Translations under genes and position numbers: made by a program
In this document: positions 1 through 7,396 of the stretch, one piece after another
Layout: each line of letters begins with the position of its first letter
How positions within the stretch are numbered: the first letter of the stretch is position 1
Source: Eubacterium limosum
GTDB taxonomy: Bacteria > Bacillota > Clostridia > Eubacteriales > Eubacteriaceae
Length of the DNA stretch: 20,395 nt
Reading direction: 5' to 3'
Assembly (NCBI GenBank): GCA_959020865.1
Contig: CAUEUD010000045.1
Span: forward strand, 1-20,395
The notes under the pieces: generated by a model
Databases searched by the model: none
Told to the model about the DNA's origin: nothing
The model's input: only the letters and a program-made list of their open reading frames with translations

Positions 1-795
1 ATCCCGCCTGTAGGCGTTCCCCCACCGGGTGCATACGCCTGCATCCGGAAAGCCCAGGAAGCCGCTCTTCGCGTCCTTTATCACCTCGGCCTGAATCTCG
101 TAGACCTCCCGGATAAACGCCGGGGTCAGCACCGACTCCGGCGGCCCGCTTTTGATGATGCGGCCCCCGTTCATGACATGGATCTCGTCACAGTACATGG
201 CCGCGATGTTGAGGTCGTGGACGGCGGACACGACGGTGAGGTTCAGCTTTTTCACAATGCTCATGAGTTGCAGCTGGTACTTGATGTCCAGATGGTTGGT
301 GGGCTCGTCCAGAATCAGGCACTGGGTGTCCTGGGTCAGGGCGCGGGCGAGGATCACGCGCTGCTGCTCGCCGCCGGACAGGGTGGAGAAGTTCCGGTCT
401 TTCATGGCCTCCATGCCCACGGTCTCCAGGGCTTTCTGAGCCAGGGCATAGTCCTCGGCGTAGTTGCGCTCCATGAGCTTTTTGTGCGGGGTCCGGCCCA
501 TGAGCACCACCTGCTCCACGGTAAAATCAAAGTTATAGTAATTGTGCTGGGCCACCACAGCCACTTTTCTGGCCGACTCCTTGTAGCTGAGGCTGTCCAC
601 TGCCTCGCCGTCAAAATAAATGATGCCGCCGGTGGGCCTGGCTGTCCGGTACAGGCACTTCAAAAAGGTGCTCTTTCCGCTGCCGTTGGGACCGATGATC
701 CCAATGAATTTTTTACTCTGGACGTCAATGCTCACGCCCTTTAAAATCTCACAGCCGCCCAGTGTCTGGGTAATGTCCTGGGATCTGATTTCCAT
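1..795 (-). CDS. btuD: Cobalamin/corrinoid ABC importer ATPase, C-terminus cut by window edge
   Basis: This is the ATP-hydrolysing subunit of a periplasmic-binding-protein-dependent importer of the FecE/BtuD type. It acts on the inner face of the membrane with the permease encoded just upstream. The frame is open for 265 codons from the ATG at 795 to the left edge, so the end is missing. All ABC motifs are visible: Walker A GPNGSGKST at residues 35-43, Q-loop AQHN near 82, signature LSGGE at 139-143, Walker B LILDEP at about 160-165 and H-loop His193. The start ATG overlaps the TAA stop of the permease by one base (TAATG), which suggests translational coupling. The substrate is inferred from the B12 riboswitch ahead of the operon; the ATPase sequence alone would also fit iron-siderophore or haem uptake. 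Confidence 0.9.
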   Translation of the reverse strand, partial: MEIRSQDITQTLGGCEILKGVSIDVQSKKFIGIIGPNGSGKSTFLKCLYRTARPTGGIIYFDGEAVDSLSYKESARKVAVVAQHNYYNFDFTVEQVVLMGRTPHKKLMERNYAEDYALAQKALETVGMEAMKDRNFSTLSGGEQQRVILARALTQDTQCLILDEPTNHLDIKYQLQLMSIVKKLNLTVVSAVHDLNIAAMYCDEIHVMNGGRIIKSGPPESVLTPAFIREVYEIQAEVIKDAKSGFLGFPDAGVCTRWGNAYRRD

Positions 796-1880
796 TATTC
801 GCCACCTCCAAAACCGTAGCTCTTACGCATCATCATATAAATAAACACCGGTGCGCCCACCATGGACACGAGAATCCCGATGGGCACCTCGGTCTCGGGC
901 AGCAGGGTGCGGGCCAGCACATCGGCCCAGATCAGGAAAATGCCGCCGGTCAGGGCGCTCAGGGGCACCAGCTTGCAATGGTCGGTGCCAAAGACCATGC
1001 GCACCGCGTGGGGCACCACCAGTCCGATGAACCCAATGGTCCCGGATGCGTACACGCACAGGCCGATGATGAGCGAGGTCAGGACCAGGTACACATGGCG
1101 GTAGGTGTTCAGGTTGGTGCCCAGGGTGATGGACACATCGTCGCCCAGGAGCATGAGGTTCAGGGGGCGGTGCTGGCTCCAGAAAAAGAGCGTGCTGGCA
1201 GCCACCACGACAAAGATGACCAGTGTGGTCCCCCACTTGGCCCCGGACAGGCTGCCGAGCATCCAGAAGGTGAGCTGCTGGGTGGTGTTGGGGTCGTTGG
1301 CCATAAAGACCATAAAATTGGAGAAAGCCATACACAGGGCGCCAAGGGCCATGCCGGAAAGGATGAGCTTGACGGAGTTGGCCGGCCCGCCGATATTGGC
1401 CACTGCCACCACCAGCATGGAGATCAGAAAGGCTCCGATAAAGGCGCACACGCCCACACCGCTGCCGCCGAGCACAGCGCCCAGCCCGAAGAACAGGGCG
1501 GTGGTGGCCCCCAGCGACGCCCCGGAGGAGATGCCCAGCACATAGGGCTCTGCCAGCGGGTTCTTGACAATGGCCTGCATGACCACGCCGCAGATGGACA
1601 GGCCCATGCCCACAGCCAGCCCCATGACCACCCTCGGAAAGCGGATCAGCCACACCACGTTGTGGGCCGCGCCCCTGGCGTAGGCGCTCAGGCTGTCCAG
1701 GTGAAAGAGCTCGTAGCCGATGACGCTGTACACATCCCGGATGGACAGGTCCATGGAACCGATGGTGACCGCCGCCAGGGCCGAGAGGATCAGCAGCCCC
1801 AGCATGACCACGCATACAAACACATAAAAGGGCTGGCTCTGAAGCCGCCCTTTATCTTTGATCAGTGTGCTTTGTCTCAT
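795..1880 (-). CDS. btuC: Cobalamin/corrinoid ABC importer permease (FecCD/BtuC family)
   Basis: A 361-aa polytopic membrane protein of the FecCD family, close to the usual length of about 330-350. It would form the dimeric channel through which the binding protein delivers corrinoid. Family hallmarks are the NPLAEPYVLGISSGASLGA stretch near residues 107-125 and the region GTIGFIGLVVPHAVRM near 275-290. About ten hydrophobic segments run through the protein, the first at about 18-42. The gene lies 15 bp after the binding-protein gene and overlaps the ATPase by one base, so the three form one operon. The chosen ATG at 1880 has no clear Shine-Dalgarno sequence (the preceding bases are GGCAGCGGGCTTTTTT), so it may depend on coupling to the upstream gene. 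The substrate assignment rests on the riboswitch. Confidence 0.9.
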   Translation of the reverse strand: MRQSTLIKDKGRLQSQPFYVFVCVVMLGLLILSALAAVTIGSMDLSIRDVYSVIGYELFHLDSLSAYARGAAHNVVWLIRFPRVVMGLAVGMGLSICGVVMQAIVKNPLAEPYVLGISSGASLGATTALFFGLGAVLGGSGVGVCAFIGAFLISMLVVAVANIGGPANSVKLILSGMALGALCMAFSNFMVFMANDPNTTQQLTFWMLGSLSGAKWGTTLVIFVVVAASTLFFWSQHRPLNLMLLGDDVSITLGTNLNTYRHVYLVLTSLIIGLCVYASGTIGFIGLVVPHAVRMVFGTDHCKLVPLSALTGGIFLIWADVLARTLLPETEVPIGILVSMVGAPVFIYMMMRKSYGFGGGE

Positions 1881-1895
1881 AAAAAAGCCCGCTGC

Positions 1896-2912
1896 CTAGT
1901 TCAGGTTTAAATCCGGGTACATCCCATTCGCGATGGTGTGAATGCCGTCGATGGTGCGCACGCCGCTGCAGTACATCTGCCCCAGCTCAATGGGGATCAC
2001 CCGGTTGTTTTTAACCGCGTCGATGTCGGCAAAGGCCGCGTTGTTCATGATTGCGTCCTTTGTCTGGGCGGCCACGTCCTGGTCGTCACGGTCCATATAG
2101 ACTGCGAAAATGACTTCCGGATTGGCGGCGACCACATCCTCCTCGCCCAGCTTGGACGCGTCCGGACTGGCCAGTGTGCCCTTAAGCTTGGTGACCATGT
2201 CGCCTGCCAGTGTGGTGGCGCCATAGTTGACAATCTGCCCGCTCTGGTCCTCCATCACCAGTACTTTGGGGCTCTTGTTTTCCTTCTGGGCATAGGTCTC
2301 TGTCTGTTTCACAGCGTCCTTGATCGCGTTCACCAGCTCCCCGGCCTTATCCTCCACGTCAAAGATTTTGCCCAGGTTCTCAAAATCCTGGTACTCGTTG
2401 TCCAGTGTTTTCGGGGACACTGCGCCGCTGTTGAGCATGTTGTAGCTGTTCACGCCCTGGCTCTGCCATTCCTTCATGCTGCCCAGGTTCTTGTCGGAGA
2501 ACAGGGAGGTCCAGCTCAGGATCATATCCGGCTCCAGGGCGGTGGCGGCTTCCTTGCTGGGTTTGAATTCGGACAGATAGTTGACCTTGGCGAAAGCGTC
2601 CTTGTACGCTGGCTTCACCTCGTGATCCAGACCGCTGGCAGCCACAATTTTGTCCTCCAGGCCCAGGGCCAGCAGGGTCTCGATGGAGTTCTGGTATACG
2701 GCCAGCACCTTTTCCGGCGCCTTATCAAAGGTCATCTCCACAGGCTGCTTGTCGTAATCGTAGGTGGTGATGGTGACCGGATAGTGGCCGTCTGTGCCCG
2801 CGCTCTGGCTGGCGCTGTCATTTCCCCCGGCGCTGCCGCACCCTGCCAGCACGCCTGCCGCCAGCACTGCGGACAGAGCAATCCCTAAAAACCGTTTCTT
2901 CAAGCTTTTCAT
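1896..2912 (-). CDS. btuF: Corrinoid ABC importer substrate-binding lipoprotein
   Basis: A 338-aa extracytoplasmic binding lipoprotein that would capture corrinoid outside the cell and dock on the permease. The N-terminus is a lipoprotein signal: positively charged MKSLKKR, a hydrophobic stretch and the lipobox LAGC with the lipidated Cys at residue 25. The mature part resembles the two-lobed periplasmic-binding fold of the FecB/BtuF type, with the typical early segment KAPEKVLAVYQNSIETLLAL followed by GLEDKIVAA. The start ATG at 2912 has AGAGGT seven bases upstream. It is the first gene after a cobalamin riboswitch whose terminator ends about 30 bp upstream, so expression should be switched off when B12 is plentiful. 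Haem or siderophore binding is the alternative if the riboswitch assignment were wrong. Confidence 0.9.
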   Translation of the reverse strand: MKSLKKRFLGIALSAVLAAGVLAGCGSAGGNDSASQSAGTDGHYPVTITTYDYDKQPVEMTFDKAPEKVLAVYQNSIETLLALGLEDKIVAASGLDHEVKPAYKDAFAKVNYLSEFKPSKEAATALEPDMILSWTSLFSDKNLGSMKEWQSQGVNSYNMLNSGAVSPKTLDNEYQDFENLGKIFDVEDKAGELVNAIKDAVKQTETYAQKENKSPKVLVMEDQSGQIVNYGATTLAGDMVTKLKGTLASPDASKLGEEDVVAANPEVIFAVYMDRDDQDVAAQTKDAIMNNAAFADIDAVKNNRVIPIELGQMYCSGVRTIDGIHTIANGMYPDLNLN

Positions 2913-2933
2913 GTTTCTACCTCTTTCTTAAAA

Positions 2934-2974
2934 AATCATATAAAAAGAGCCTGCCGACATATGCCGACAGGCTC
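2934..2974 (-). terminator. Riboswitch-controlled intrinsic terminator upstream of btuF
   Basis: On the minus strand the bases from 2974 to 2947 form a 28-nt inverted repeat with arms GAGCCTGTCGGCAT and ATGTCGGCAGGCTC; the arms pair throughout with two G-U wobbles. A run TTTTTA follows at once and a second T run lies near 2934-2939. Position between the cobalamin aptamer and the btuF start marks it as the transcription-termination platform of the riboswitch. Confidence 0.85.
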
Positions 2975-3034
2975 CCATTTACCTATCTCAGGTTCTCTCA
3001 GTGACAATCCCCTCACCGGACAAACGCGCGTAAC

Positions 3035-3195
3035 ACTAAAGGCAGGTCTCCTGACTCACAGCTCCTCCGCACTCCGCTCCCTTCCCAGCCCAAGGCCAGT
3101 GGTTTACTGCGGCGCGTCCCTGTTTACAGTGATGGGTTCGTACCGGATTCGCACCGGTTTCCCTATTCTCCTTTTTCAAGGCACCCTCAATGGTT
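3035..3195 (-). ncRNA. Cobalamin (B12) riboswitch aptamer
   Basis: Read on the minus strand, this leader carries the conserved elements of the cobalamin riboswitch in the right order: an early GGGAAACCGGTGCGAATCC segment near 3165-3146, a CCACTG element near 3102, and the B12 box GTCAGGAGACCTGCC near 3055-3041. The aptamer lies between a strong promoter (3215-3243) and an intrinsic terminator (2947-2974), in front of a btuFCD-type operon. Binding of adenosyl- or methylcobalamin is expected to favour the terminator and reduce import. The edges given are approximate because the peripheral stems cannot be folded by eye with certainty. Confidence 0.93.
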
Positions 3196-3214
3196 TGATT
3201 CAATTGTTAATATT

Positions 3215-3243
3215 AGTATAAGCGAACTTTTCAAAATTGTCAA
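3215..3243 (-). promoter_or_regulatory. Promoter of the cobalamin riboswitch / btuFCD operon
   Basis: On the minus strand, a perfect -35 box TTGACA (3243-3238) is separated by 17 bp from -10 box TATACT (3220-3215). This is a close match to the housekeeping sigma-factor consensus and puts transcription start near 3208, just ahead of the B12 aptamer. Confidence 0.85.
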
Positions 3244-3265
3244 CTGCCGGCGCTCTAAATTTTTA

Positions 3266-4036
3266 TCACAGCTTCCGGGCCTTGTTCCAAATGCCCATGC
3301 CGATAAAGTGGGGCACAACCGCGTCGAAGATGCGCAGGCCCAGGCTGATCATGCCCGGGGTGGAGACAGCCATGCCGATGCGGCTGTCCATGAGCGACCG
3401 GTGCGCAACGGTCTGAACCGTGGAGGCCAGCGGGAAGTGGCGCACGGCAGAGCGGTCCGCATTTTTGCTGGCCGTGGGCACAAACTCGGTGTCCTTTATC
3501 CAGTAGGGACAGACCGCCGTCACCCGGATGCCCCGGCCGAACAGCTCCCAGCGCAGAGCTCTGGTGTAGCTGAGCAGGAAGGCCTTGGAGGCCGCGTACA
3601 GGTTCATGCCGGGCAGGGGCATAAAAGCCGCCACGGAGCAGATCTGCATGAGGCGTGCGCCCTTATTCATATAGGGCAGCACCCTCAGGGTGACGTCCAC
3701 AGCGCCGCGGCAGTTTAAGTCGATGAGGGCGTTGGTGTCCGCCTCGCTCACCTCAGCGTAGGTGCCCAGCTTGCCGATGCCCGCGGCCCCGATGAACAGC
3801 CGGACATCGGGCTGTTCCTTTTCCAGACGCTCGGTGAGGGTGTCGAGATCCTTCAGGTTTCTGAGGTCCAGCGCCAGAGCGCGCACCGGGGTGGCGGTCT
3901 CCATGTTCAGTTCCTCCAGGCGTTCCTTCCGCCTGGCGATGGCCCAGATTTCCTCGACCTGGCCCTGCTCGCTGACCTGTCTTACAAATTCGCGTCCCAG
4001 TCCGCTGGACGCTCCGGTGATAATGGCGATTTTCAT
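3266..4036 (-). CDS. Short-chain dehydrogenase/reductase (SDR family), substrate unknown
   Basis: A 256-aa Rossmann-fold oxidoreductase of classical SDR length. The nucleotide-binding motif TGASSGLG is at residues 7-14, an NAG-like motif (GAAG) at 83-86, catalytic Ser134, Tyr147 and Lys151 (YAASK), and a supporting Asn108. Arg35-Arg36 after the second strand suggest a preference for NADPH over NADH; this is inference. The post-catalytic PG motif found in many SDRs is replaced by CPYW. The C-terminus is hydrophobic and ends KARKL, which may contact the membrane. The ATG at 4036 follows GAAGGAAG at a normal distance. The gene stands alone between the repeat-rich gap on its upstream side and the btu promoter on its downstream side. 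The substrate cannot be told from the sequence. Confidence 0.9.
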   Translation of the reverse strand: MKIAIITGASSGLGREFVRQVSEQGQVEEIWAIARRKERLEELNMETATPVRALALDLRNLKDLDTLTERLEKEQPDVRLFIGAAGIGKLGTYAEVSEADTNALIDLNCRGAVDVTLRVLPYMNKGARLMQICSVAAFMPLPGMNLYAASKAFLLSYTRALRWELFGRGIRVTAVCPYWIKDTEFVPTASKNADRSAVRHFPLASTVQTVAHRSLMDSRIGMAVSTPGMISLGLRIFDAVVPHFIGMGIWNKARKL

Positions 4037-4167
4037 AATGCTTCCTTCTTTCGTCTGAGATTCGGCTTCTCGGTGGGATGACAGCCGTTTACTTCTTACA
4101 TACCACTTTCAGGCTGGAATAAGCAGAGCGGAGGGGTGGTATAAGGAAGATATAAGAGAGGGAGACG

Positions 4168-4296
4168 CAATGGAAAATGACGGTGCGTCCAAAGTTAGAA
4201 TAACTTCGGGGAACGAACCGAATGCAGCGCTGAGAATTGTGGTGCAAATCTGCCTTTGGCAGATTTGATTGGATTGCGGACTGGCGGCCGCCTCAG
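4168..4296. repeat. Family 1 palindromic repeat, copy A (degenerate, inverted)
   Basis: The core is a perfect 10-bp hairpin CAAATCTGCC-ttt-GGCAGATTTG at 4245-4267, next to GATTGGATTGCGGACTGGCGGCC. Read on the minus strand, this matches the cores of the copies at 7535-7688 and 15530-15655 (GC-rich GCAGCCGCAGGCC-like arm, CATCCAATC-like spacer, then a CAAA...TTTG hairpin). One flank holds CAATGGAAAATG, similar to the outer end of the copy at 7535. The other end is not recognisable. The first hundred bases of this gap (4037-4165) show nothing I can name. Confidence 0.6.
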
Positions 4297-4326
4297 ATTG
4301 TCAAAAAAGAGGTGCGGCCCGAGGCT

Positions 4327-4365
4327 GCGCCTTTTATCCAGATAAGAAAAAAGGTCCAGGCGCTG
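4327..4365. repeat. Family 3 hairpin module, solitary copy
   Basis: A module reading GCGCCTTTTATCCAGATAAG followed by an A-rich tract and GTCCAGGCGC. The outer GCGCC/GGCGC and the CCTTTT/AAAAGG segments can pair. The same module, including CTTAYCTGGAT-type sequence on the complementary strand, recurs as the ends of two longer elements at 12911-13090 and 13611-13790. No partner module is visible nearby. Confidence 0.55.
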
Positions 4366-4383
4366 TGGGTACAGCCCCACAAC

Positions 4384-4431
4384 CTCAAAAGACTCAAAAC
4401 ACCTTGACTGGCGGGTTTTGAGTCTTTTGAG
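4384..4431. terminator. Family 2 shared-stem hairpin, copy 1
   Basis: A perfect 17-bp inverted repeat: CTCAAAAGACTCAAAAC (4384-4400) and GTTTTGAGTCTTTTGAG (4415-4431) with a 14-nt loop. It lies downstream of the broken DUF4160 gene on the minus strand, so it is placed like a terminator, but no clear T run follows on either side. The same 16-bp stem occurs at 12715-12772 and 18620-18672 with different loops. Confidence 0.65.
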
Positions 4432-4446
4432 CGGGTAAATTTAAGA

Positions 4447-4726
4447 TTAACAATAAAAATCAATCACATCCACACAGAAATGTTTTTTCCAAGCATCACA
4501 GATCATAAAATACTGGGCTGCGATGATATCAAGAAGCTCATCCAGCTCGTTTTTTCGGGATGCGTCCATTGTTATGTGCCAGCACACACCCGCCTGCGGC
4601 AGTCAACCATAATTTTGTGGCATTAGGTGTGGGCTTCCCGCGTCCGACATGAACGTGGACAGGCTCATTATTTTCATTTGACCAAAAATAGACCGTATAT
4701 CCCCCAATTTTGAACAGACTAGGCAC
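4447..4726 (-). pseudogene. DUF4160 family protein, frameshifted
   Basis: The N-terminal two thirds read MPSLFKIGGYTVYFWSNE and on through NEPVHVHVGRGKP, the pattern of small DUF4160 proteins, which often sit beside another small gene and are discussed as toxin-antitoxin-like; their function is not settled. The likely start is GTG at 4726, inside the last codons of the upstream gene, with GGAGGA seven bases ahead. An upstream ATG at 4750 is also in frame but has the worse site. The frame stops at 4538 just after a run of six A (minus strand). In the +1 frame the reading resumes at once with NELDELLDIIAAQYFMICDA and ends at a TAA at 4447, giving a plausible full-length family C-terminus. One extra A in the run explains the break: true mutation, phase variation or an assembly error. 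Confidence 0.7.
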
Positions 4727-4988
4727 ACTGAGTTCCTCCATTTTCTGCAAAACGATAGATCAAATGGGCATTGTGTCTCAAAAACACCTCAAAATCGGCG
4801 ATCTCCTCATCGGTGTAACCCTCCCGGATCAGCCATTCATAGGTGGGCAGGGAGCAGCGGGCTGTGTCGAAGCCGTCTTCTGTCGGCCGCTCAAAATGCA
4901 CCTCCACGCTTTTCTCTCCATCCTTTTCAAGGAGCTGTGAATGGACAATCTCCGTACCGTCGGCGAGGGTCATATAGGCGTACATCAT
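4719..4988 (-). CDS. Small protein of unknown function, partner of DUF4160 gene
   Basis: An 89-aa acidic soluble protein that I do not assign to a named family. It begins MMYAYMTLADGTEIVHS, has alternating charged beta-like stretches (EVHFERPTEDGFD), then a helical C-terminal half (PTYEWLIREGYTDEEIADFE) and ends NGGTQCA. I chose the ATG at 4988 because GGAGG lies eight bases upstream; the open frame extends to a TTG at 5003 that overlaps this ribosome binding site. Its stop codon overlaps the GTG start of the DUF4160 gene, so the two are translationally linked. A strong promoter (5017-5045) precedes the pair. It could be the antitoxin-like or regulatory half of a two-gene unit; that is inference from gene arrangement only. 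Confidence 0.7.
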   Translation of the reverse strand: MMYAYMTLADGTEIVHSQLLEKDGEKSVEVHFERPTEDGFDTARCSLPTYEWLIREGYTDEEIADFEVFLRHNAHLIYRFAENGGTQCA

Positions 4989-5016
4989 CTCCGGTTCCTC
5001 CAAGTCGTTTTTTTTA

Positions 5017-5045
5017 ATTATACAGGAGCTTTCTTAAATCTGCAA
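5017..5045 (-). promoter_or_regulatory. Promoter of the small gene / DUF4160 pair
   Basis: On the minus strand, -35 TTGCAG (5045-5040), a 17-bp spacer and a perfect -10 TATAAT (5022-5017). It lies between the permease stop at 5057 and the small gene at 4988, so the pair can be transcribed independently of the ABC operon. Confidence 0.75.
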
Positions 5046-5056
5046 TTTCTTTTCTC

Positions 5057-5863
5057 CTACAGCGGCAGGTCCTTCCGCCTGAAGATCAGGATGCCCAGGG
5101 TATACAGTACCACTGAGACCGCGGCCAGAGCGGCCATGCACAGGCCCACGGTATCGCCCCCTGCGATGATCTCGGCAGGGTCAAACAGGCTGTACAGGGT
5201 GGTGTAGCGCACAACGTCCAGGTCCTCGCTGACGCCGGAGAGCATCATGAGCACCAGAAACAGTACGGGCAGGCCCCCGCCCAGAGCCAGGGACAGGCGG
5301 CTCTCGTTAAACAGGCAGGAGGCAGAGAAGCCGATGGCGCTGACAGCCAGCTGCATGAGCAGGGCGCCCGCGTTGACGAGCAGAAAGGCGCGGATGTCCA
5401 GATCGCCCGGGAACAGAGCCTGGCTGACCGCGATCCCCATAACGGTCACAAAGGCCATGAGGAGGATATTGGACAGGATCAGGGCTGCGGCCTGGGTGGC
5501 GATGACCCTGGTCCGGGAGTTTGGTGCGGACAGCAGGCAGGCCATGGCGCCGGAATCCACCAGCTTGGCCGCCGCGTTATTGCTGGCGATGATGTTAAAA
5601 ATCATGGGCACCATGATGACAATAAAGCCGTAAAAATAGGAGCCCAGAAAGCCCACAAGGCTTGTCTCAGCGCCCACATCCAGGTTCATGGCGTTTATCA
5701 TCTGCTGGGGTAGCATGTCCATCATCTCTTTGATGCCGTCCATGGAATCGGGGTTGAACATACTGATCTCAACGCCCATGTACATGGCCATAATGGCCGC
5801 GAAGATGACAAGCATCTTGAGCTGTGATTTAAAGGTTTTTCTGAAAAGCGGCCCGCTAAGCAT
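5057..5863 (-). CDS. ABC-2 type transporter permease
   Basis: A 268-aa membrane protein with about six hydrophobic segments (near residues 17-33, 73-97, 120-150, 165-185, 195-212 and 240-258), the layout of ABC-2 type exporter permeases. An extracytoplasmic loop between the first two segments is rich in Met and Asp (MDGIKEMMDMLPQQM). It is the last gene of a three-gene operon and overlaps the ATPase gene by 8 bp; its ribosome binding site GGAGGT lies inside the ATPase reading frame, seven bases before the ATG. Together with the ATPase it should form an exporter. The TetR regulator in the same operon suggests a drug, peptide or lipid-like substrate, which the sequence does not reveal. Confidence 0.88.
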   Translation of the reverse strand: MLSGPLFRKTFKSQLKMLVIFAAIMAMYMGVEISMFNPDSMDGIKEMMDMLPQQMINAMNLDVGAETSLVGFLGSYFYGFIVIMVPMIFNIIASNNAAAKLVDSGAMACLLSAPNSRTRVIATQAAALILSNILLMAFVTVMGIAVSQALFPGDLDIRAFLLVNAGALLMQLAVSAIGFSASCLFNESRLSLALGGGLPVLFLVLMMLSGVSEDLDVVRYTTLYSLFDPAEIIAGGDTVGLCMAALAAVSVVLYTLGILIFRRKDLPL

Positions 5864-6746
5864 GATGTTTACCTCCGTAATACTGCATAAAAATATCCTC
5901 CAGATCCTGGGAGACCGTGTCCAACGCCATGACGTGGTAGCCGGTGAGCATTTTCAGAAAGCTGTCCATGCTCCCTGCCACCCGCACCTCCACAAGCTGG
6001 GGGTGCTCCCTCAGCTGGCGGGTGCCTGTGCACCGGGCCGCGAAGTCTCCGGCCTCTTTAGCGGTGGCGAAGCTTACCTGGTAGACCTTGTGGCGCTCTG
6101 CCTTGAGGGAGGCCACGCTGTCCAGGGCTGCCAGCTCCCCGGCGCGGATAATGCCCACCCGGTCACAGGTCCGCTCGACTTCCTCAAAGCTGTGGGAGGA
6201 CATGAGAATGGTCGTGCCCTTTTTCTTCTCGTTCTGGATCAGGCGGATGAACCGGTTCTGCATGAGGGGGTCCAGCCCGCTGGTGGGCTCGTCGAGGATC
6301 AGGACCCCGGGGTCGTGCATGAAGGCCGACACCAGGCCCAGCTTCTGCTTGGTGCCCTTGGACATCTTACGGATCTTGCCTTTTGGGTTCAGGTCGAAAA
6401 AGCGGATGAGCTTTTCCATTTTCGCGCGGTCCTTCATGCCCCGCATCTCAGCCATAAAGTTCAGAAACTCCACGCCGGTCATGCTGTCGAAAAAGGCGAT
6501 CTCCCCGGGCAGGTACCCTAAAAATTCCTTGATCTCAGCCGCTTGCTTAAAGCAGTCCAGGCCGTCGATCGCGCAGGTGCCGCGCTTAGACTTCAGAAAG
6601 CCCATCAGGTGGCGGATGGTCGTGGTTTTCCCGGCGCCATTGGGGCCCAGGTAGCCAAAGACCTCGCCTTTTTTTACCTCAAAGGACAGGTCAAAAATCC
6701 CGCGGCCCTCGCCGTAGTCTCTGGTCAGGTGCTCGATTGCGATCAT
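5856..6746 (-). CDS. ABC exporter ATP-binding protein
   Basis: A 296-aa ATPase of the DrrA/CcmA-like group that pairs with ABC-2 permeases. Visible motifs are Walker A GPNGAGKT (34-41), a variant signature MSKGTKQK (128-135), Walker B VLILDEP (148-154) followed by TSGLD, and H-loop His185 in MSSHSFEE. The roughly 90 residues after the nucleotide-binding domain form the C-terminal accessory region common in this group. Its ATG overlaps the TGA of the TetR gene (ATGA), and the site GAGGAGG lies inside the end of that gene. Both overlaps point to tight co-translation with the regulator and the permease. Confidence 0.92.
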   Translation of the reverse strand: MIAIEHLTRDYGEGRGIFDLSFEVKKGEVFGYLGPNGAGKTTTIRHLMGFLKSKRGTCAIDGLDCFKQAAEIKEFLGYLPGEIAFFDSMTGVEFLNFMAEMRGMKDRAKMEKLIRFFDLNPKGKIRKMSKGTKQKLGLVSAFMHDPGVLILDEPTSGLDPLMQNRFIRLIQNEKKKGTTILMSSHSFEEVERTCDRVGIIRAGELAALDSVASLKAERHKVYQVSFATAKEAGDFAARCTGTRQLREHPQLVEVRVAGSMDSFLKMLTGYHVMALDTVSQDLEDIFMQYYGGKHHA

Positions 6747-7360
6747 TGTAATGCCTCCTCTTTGTAGCAGTGCTGTCGGAGAAACAGAACGAGTTCGGTA
6801 AACTCGGTATCCAGCTGTTCCAGGTCGAGCCCGCCCCTTTCGGTTTGACGCTTCATAAAGCCCTCGGCGGCCCAGAGCAGCCAGCTCATGACCTTTTCCG
6901 GCGGCGTCTCAGCCCTGAATTTGCTCCGGTCCACCCGGCTCATGACCACAGCCAGACTGGTCTTTTCAAGGTTCCCATAAAAATCCATGTTGCCGTCATT
7001 TTCAGGCGAGCGGTCATAGTAGGAGCGGATCATAAAATTCATAAGGTGGGGGCTGCGCATCACGATTTCGGATTTGGCCCGCTGGGCCCGCAGCCAGATT
7101 TCAAAAAAATCCGACTCCGTGGAGGGCAGCAGCTCTGAAACATGCTTTCTCAGGACATCGGTGCCGTAACGGAAAAGGTACTCGTAAAGGCTCTGCTTGT
7201 TCTCAAAATAGTGAAACAGCAGCCCCTTGGAAATGCCTGCCGCGGCGGCGATGTCGGCTGTGTTGGCCTTCTTATAAGGGTTCTCGGCAAAAGCCTTAAA
7301 TCCCGCGTTGACAATGCGCAGCTGTTTCTCCTCCGGCAGTTCAAAAAACTTATCATTCAT
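6743..7360 (-). CDS. TetR/AcrR family transcriptional regulator
   Basis: A 205-aa one-component repressor, of usual TetR length. The N-terminal helix-turn-helix covers roughly residues 34-53, with TADIAAAAGISKGLLFHYF, the classic TetR recognition pattern, then KQSLYEYLFRYG. The C-terminal two thirds are a helical ligand-binding domain of unknown specificity. It is the first gene of the operon with the ABC ATPase and permease, and a 19-bp palindrome (7375-7393) sits between its promoter and its ribosome binding site, so the protein very likely represses its own operon and is released by the exporter's substrate. AAAGGA precedes the ATG at 7360 at a good distance. Confidence 0.93.
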   Translation of the reverse strand: MNDKFFELPEEKQLRIVNAGFKAFAENPYKKANTADIAAAAGISKGLLFHYFENKQSLYEYLFRYGTDVLRKHVSELLPSTESDFFEIWLRAQRAKSEIVMRSPHLMNFMIRSYYDRSPENDGNMDFYGNLEKTSLAVVMSRVDRSKFRAETPPEKVMSWLLWAAEGFMKRQTERGGLDLEQLDTEFTELVLFLRQHCYKEEALQ

Positions 7361-7374
7361 TCCATTATCCTTTC

Positions 7375-7393
7375 ATTAACCCGATCGGTTAAT
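7375..7393. promoter_or_regulatory. Probable TetR operator palindrome
   Basis: ATTAACC-cgatc-GGTTAAT is a perfect inverted repeat with 7-bp arms and a 5-bp spacer. It lies right after the -10 box of the TetR operon promoter, over the expected transcription start. A related but weaker sequence, CGGGTCAACGG on the minus strand, lies between the -35 and -10 boxes. Confidence 0.75.
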
Positions 7394-7396
7394 ACC

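Noticed and set aside
978..2888. Long plus-strand frames of about 310 codons across btuC and btuF
   Set aside because: They are His/Gln/Gly-rich mirror frames of well-supported minus-strand genes.
4195..4380. A 61-codon minus-strand frame before the SDR gene
   Set aside because: It consists of the Family 1 repeat and a Family 3 module, with no ribosome binding site or recognisable domain.
4538..4726. Programmed frameshifting at the A run in the DUF4160 gene
   Set aside because: The shift needed is +1 (one extra A), not the -1 slip that an A-rich slippery site would favour, and I see no supporting stop-codon or pseudoknot context. A plain indel is simpler.
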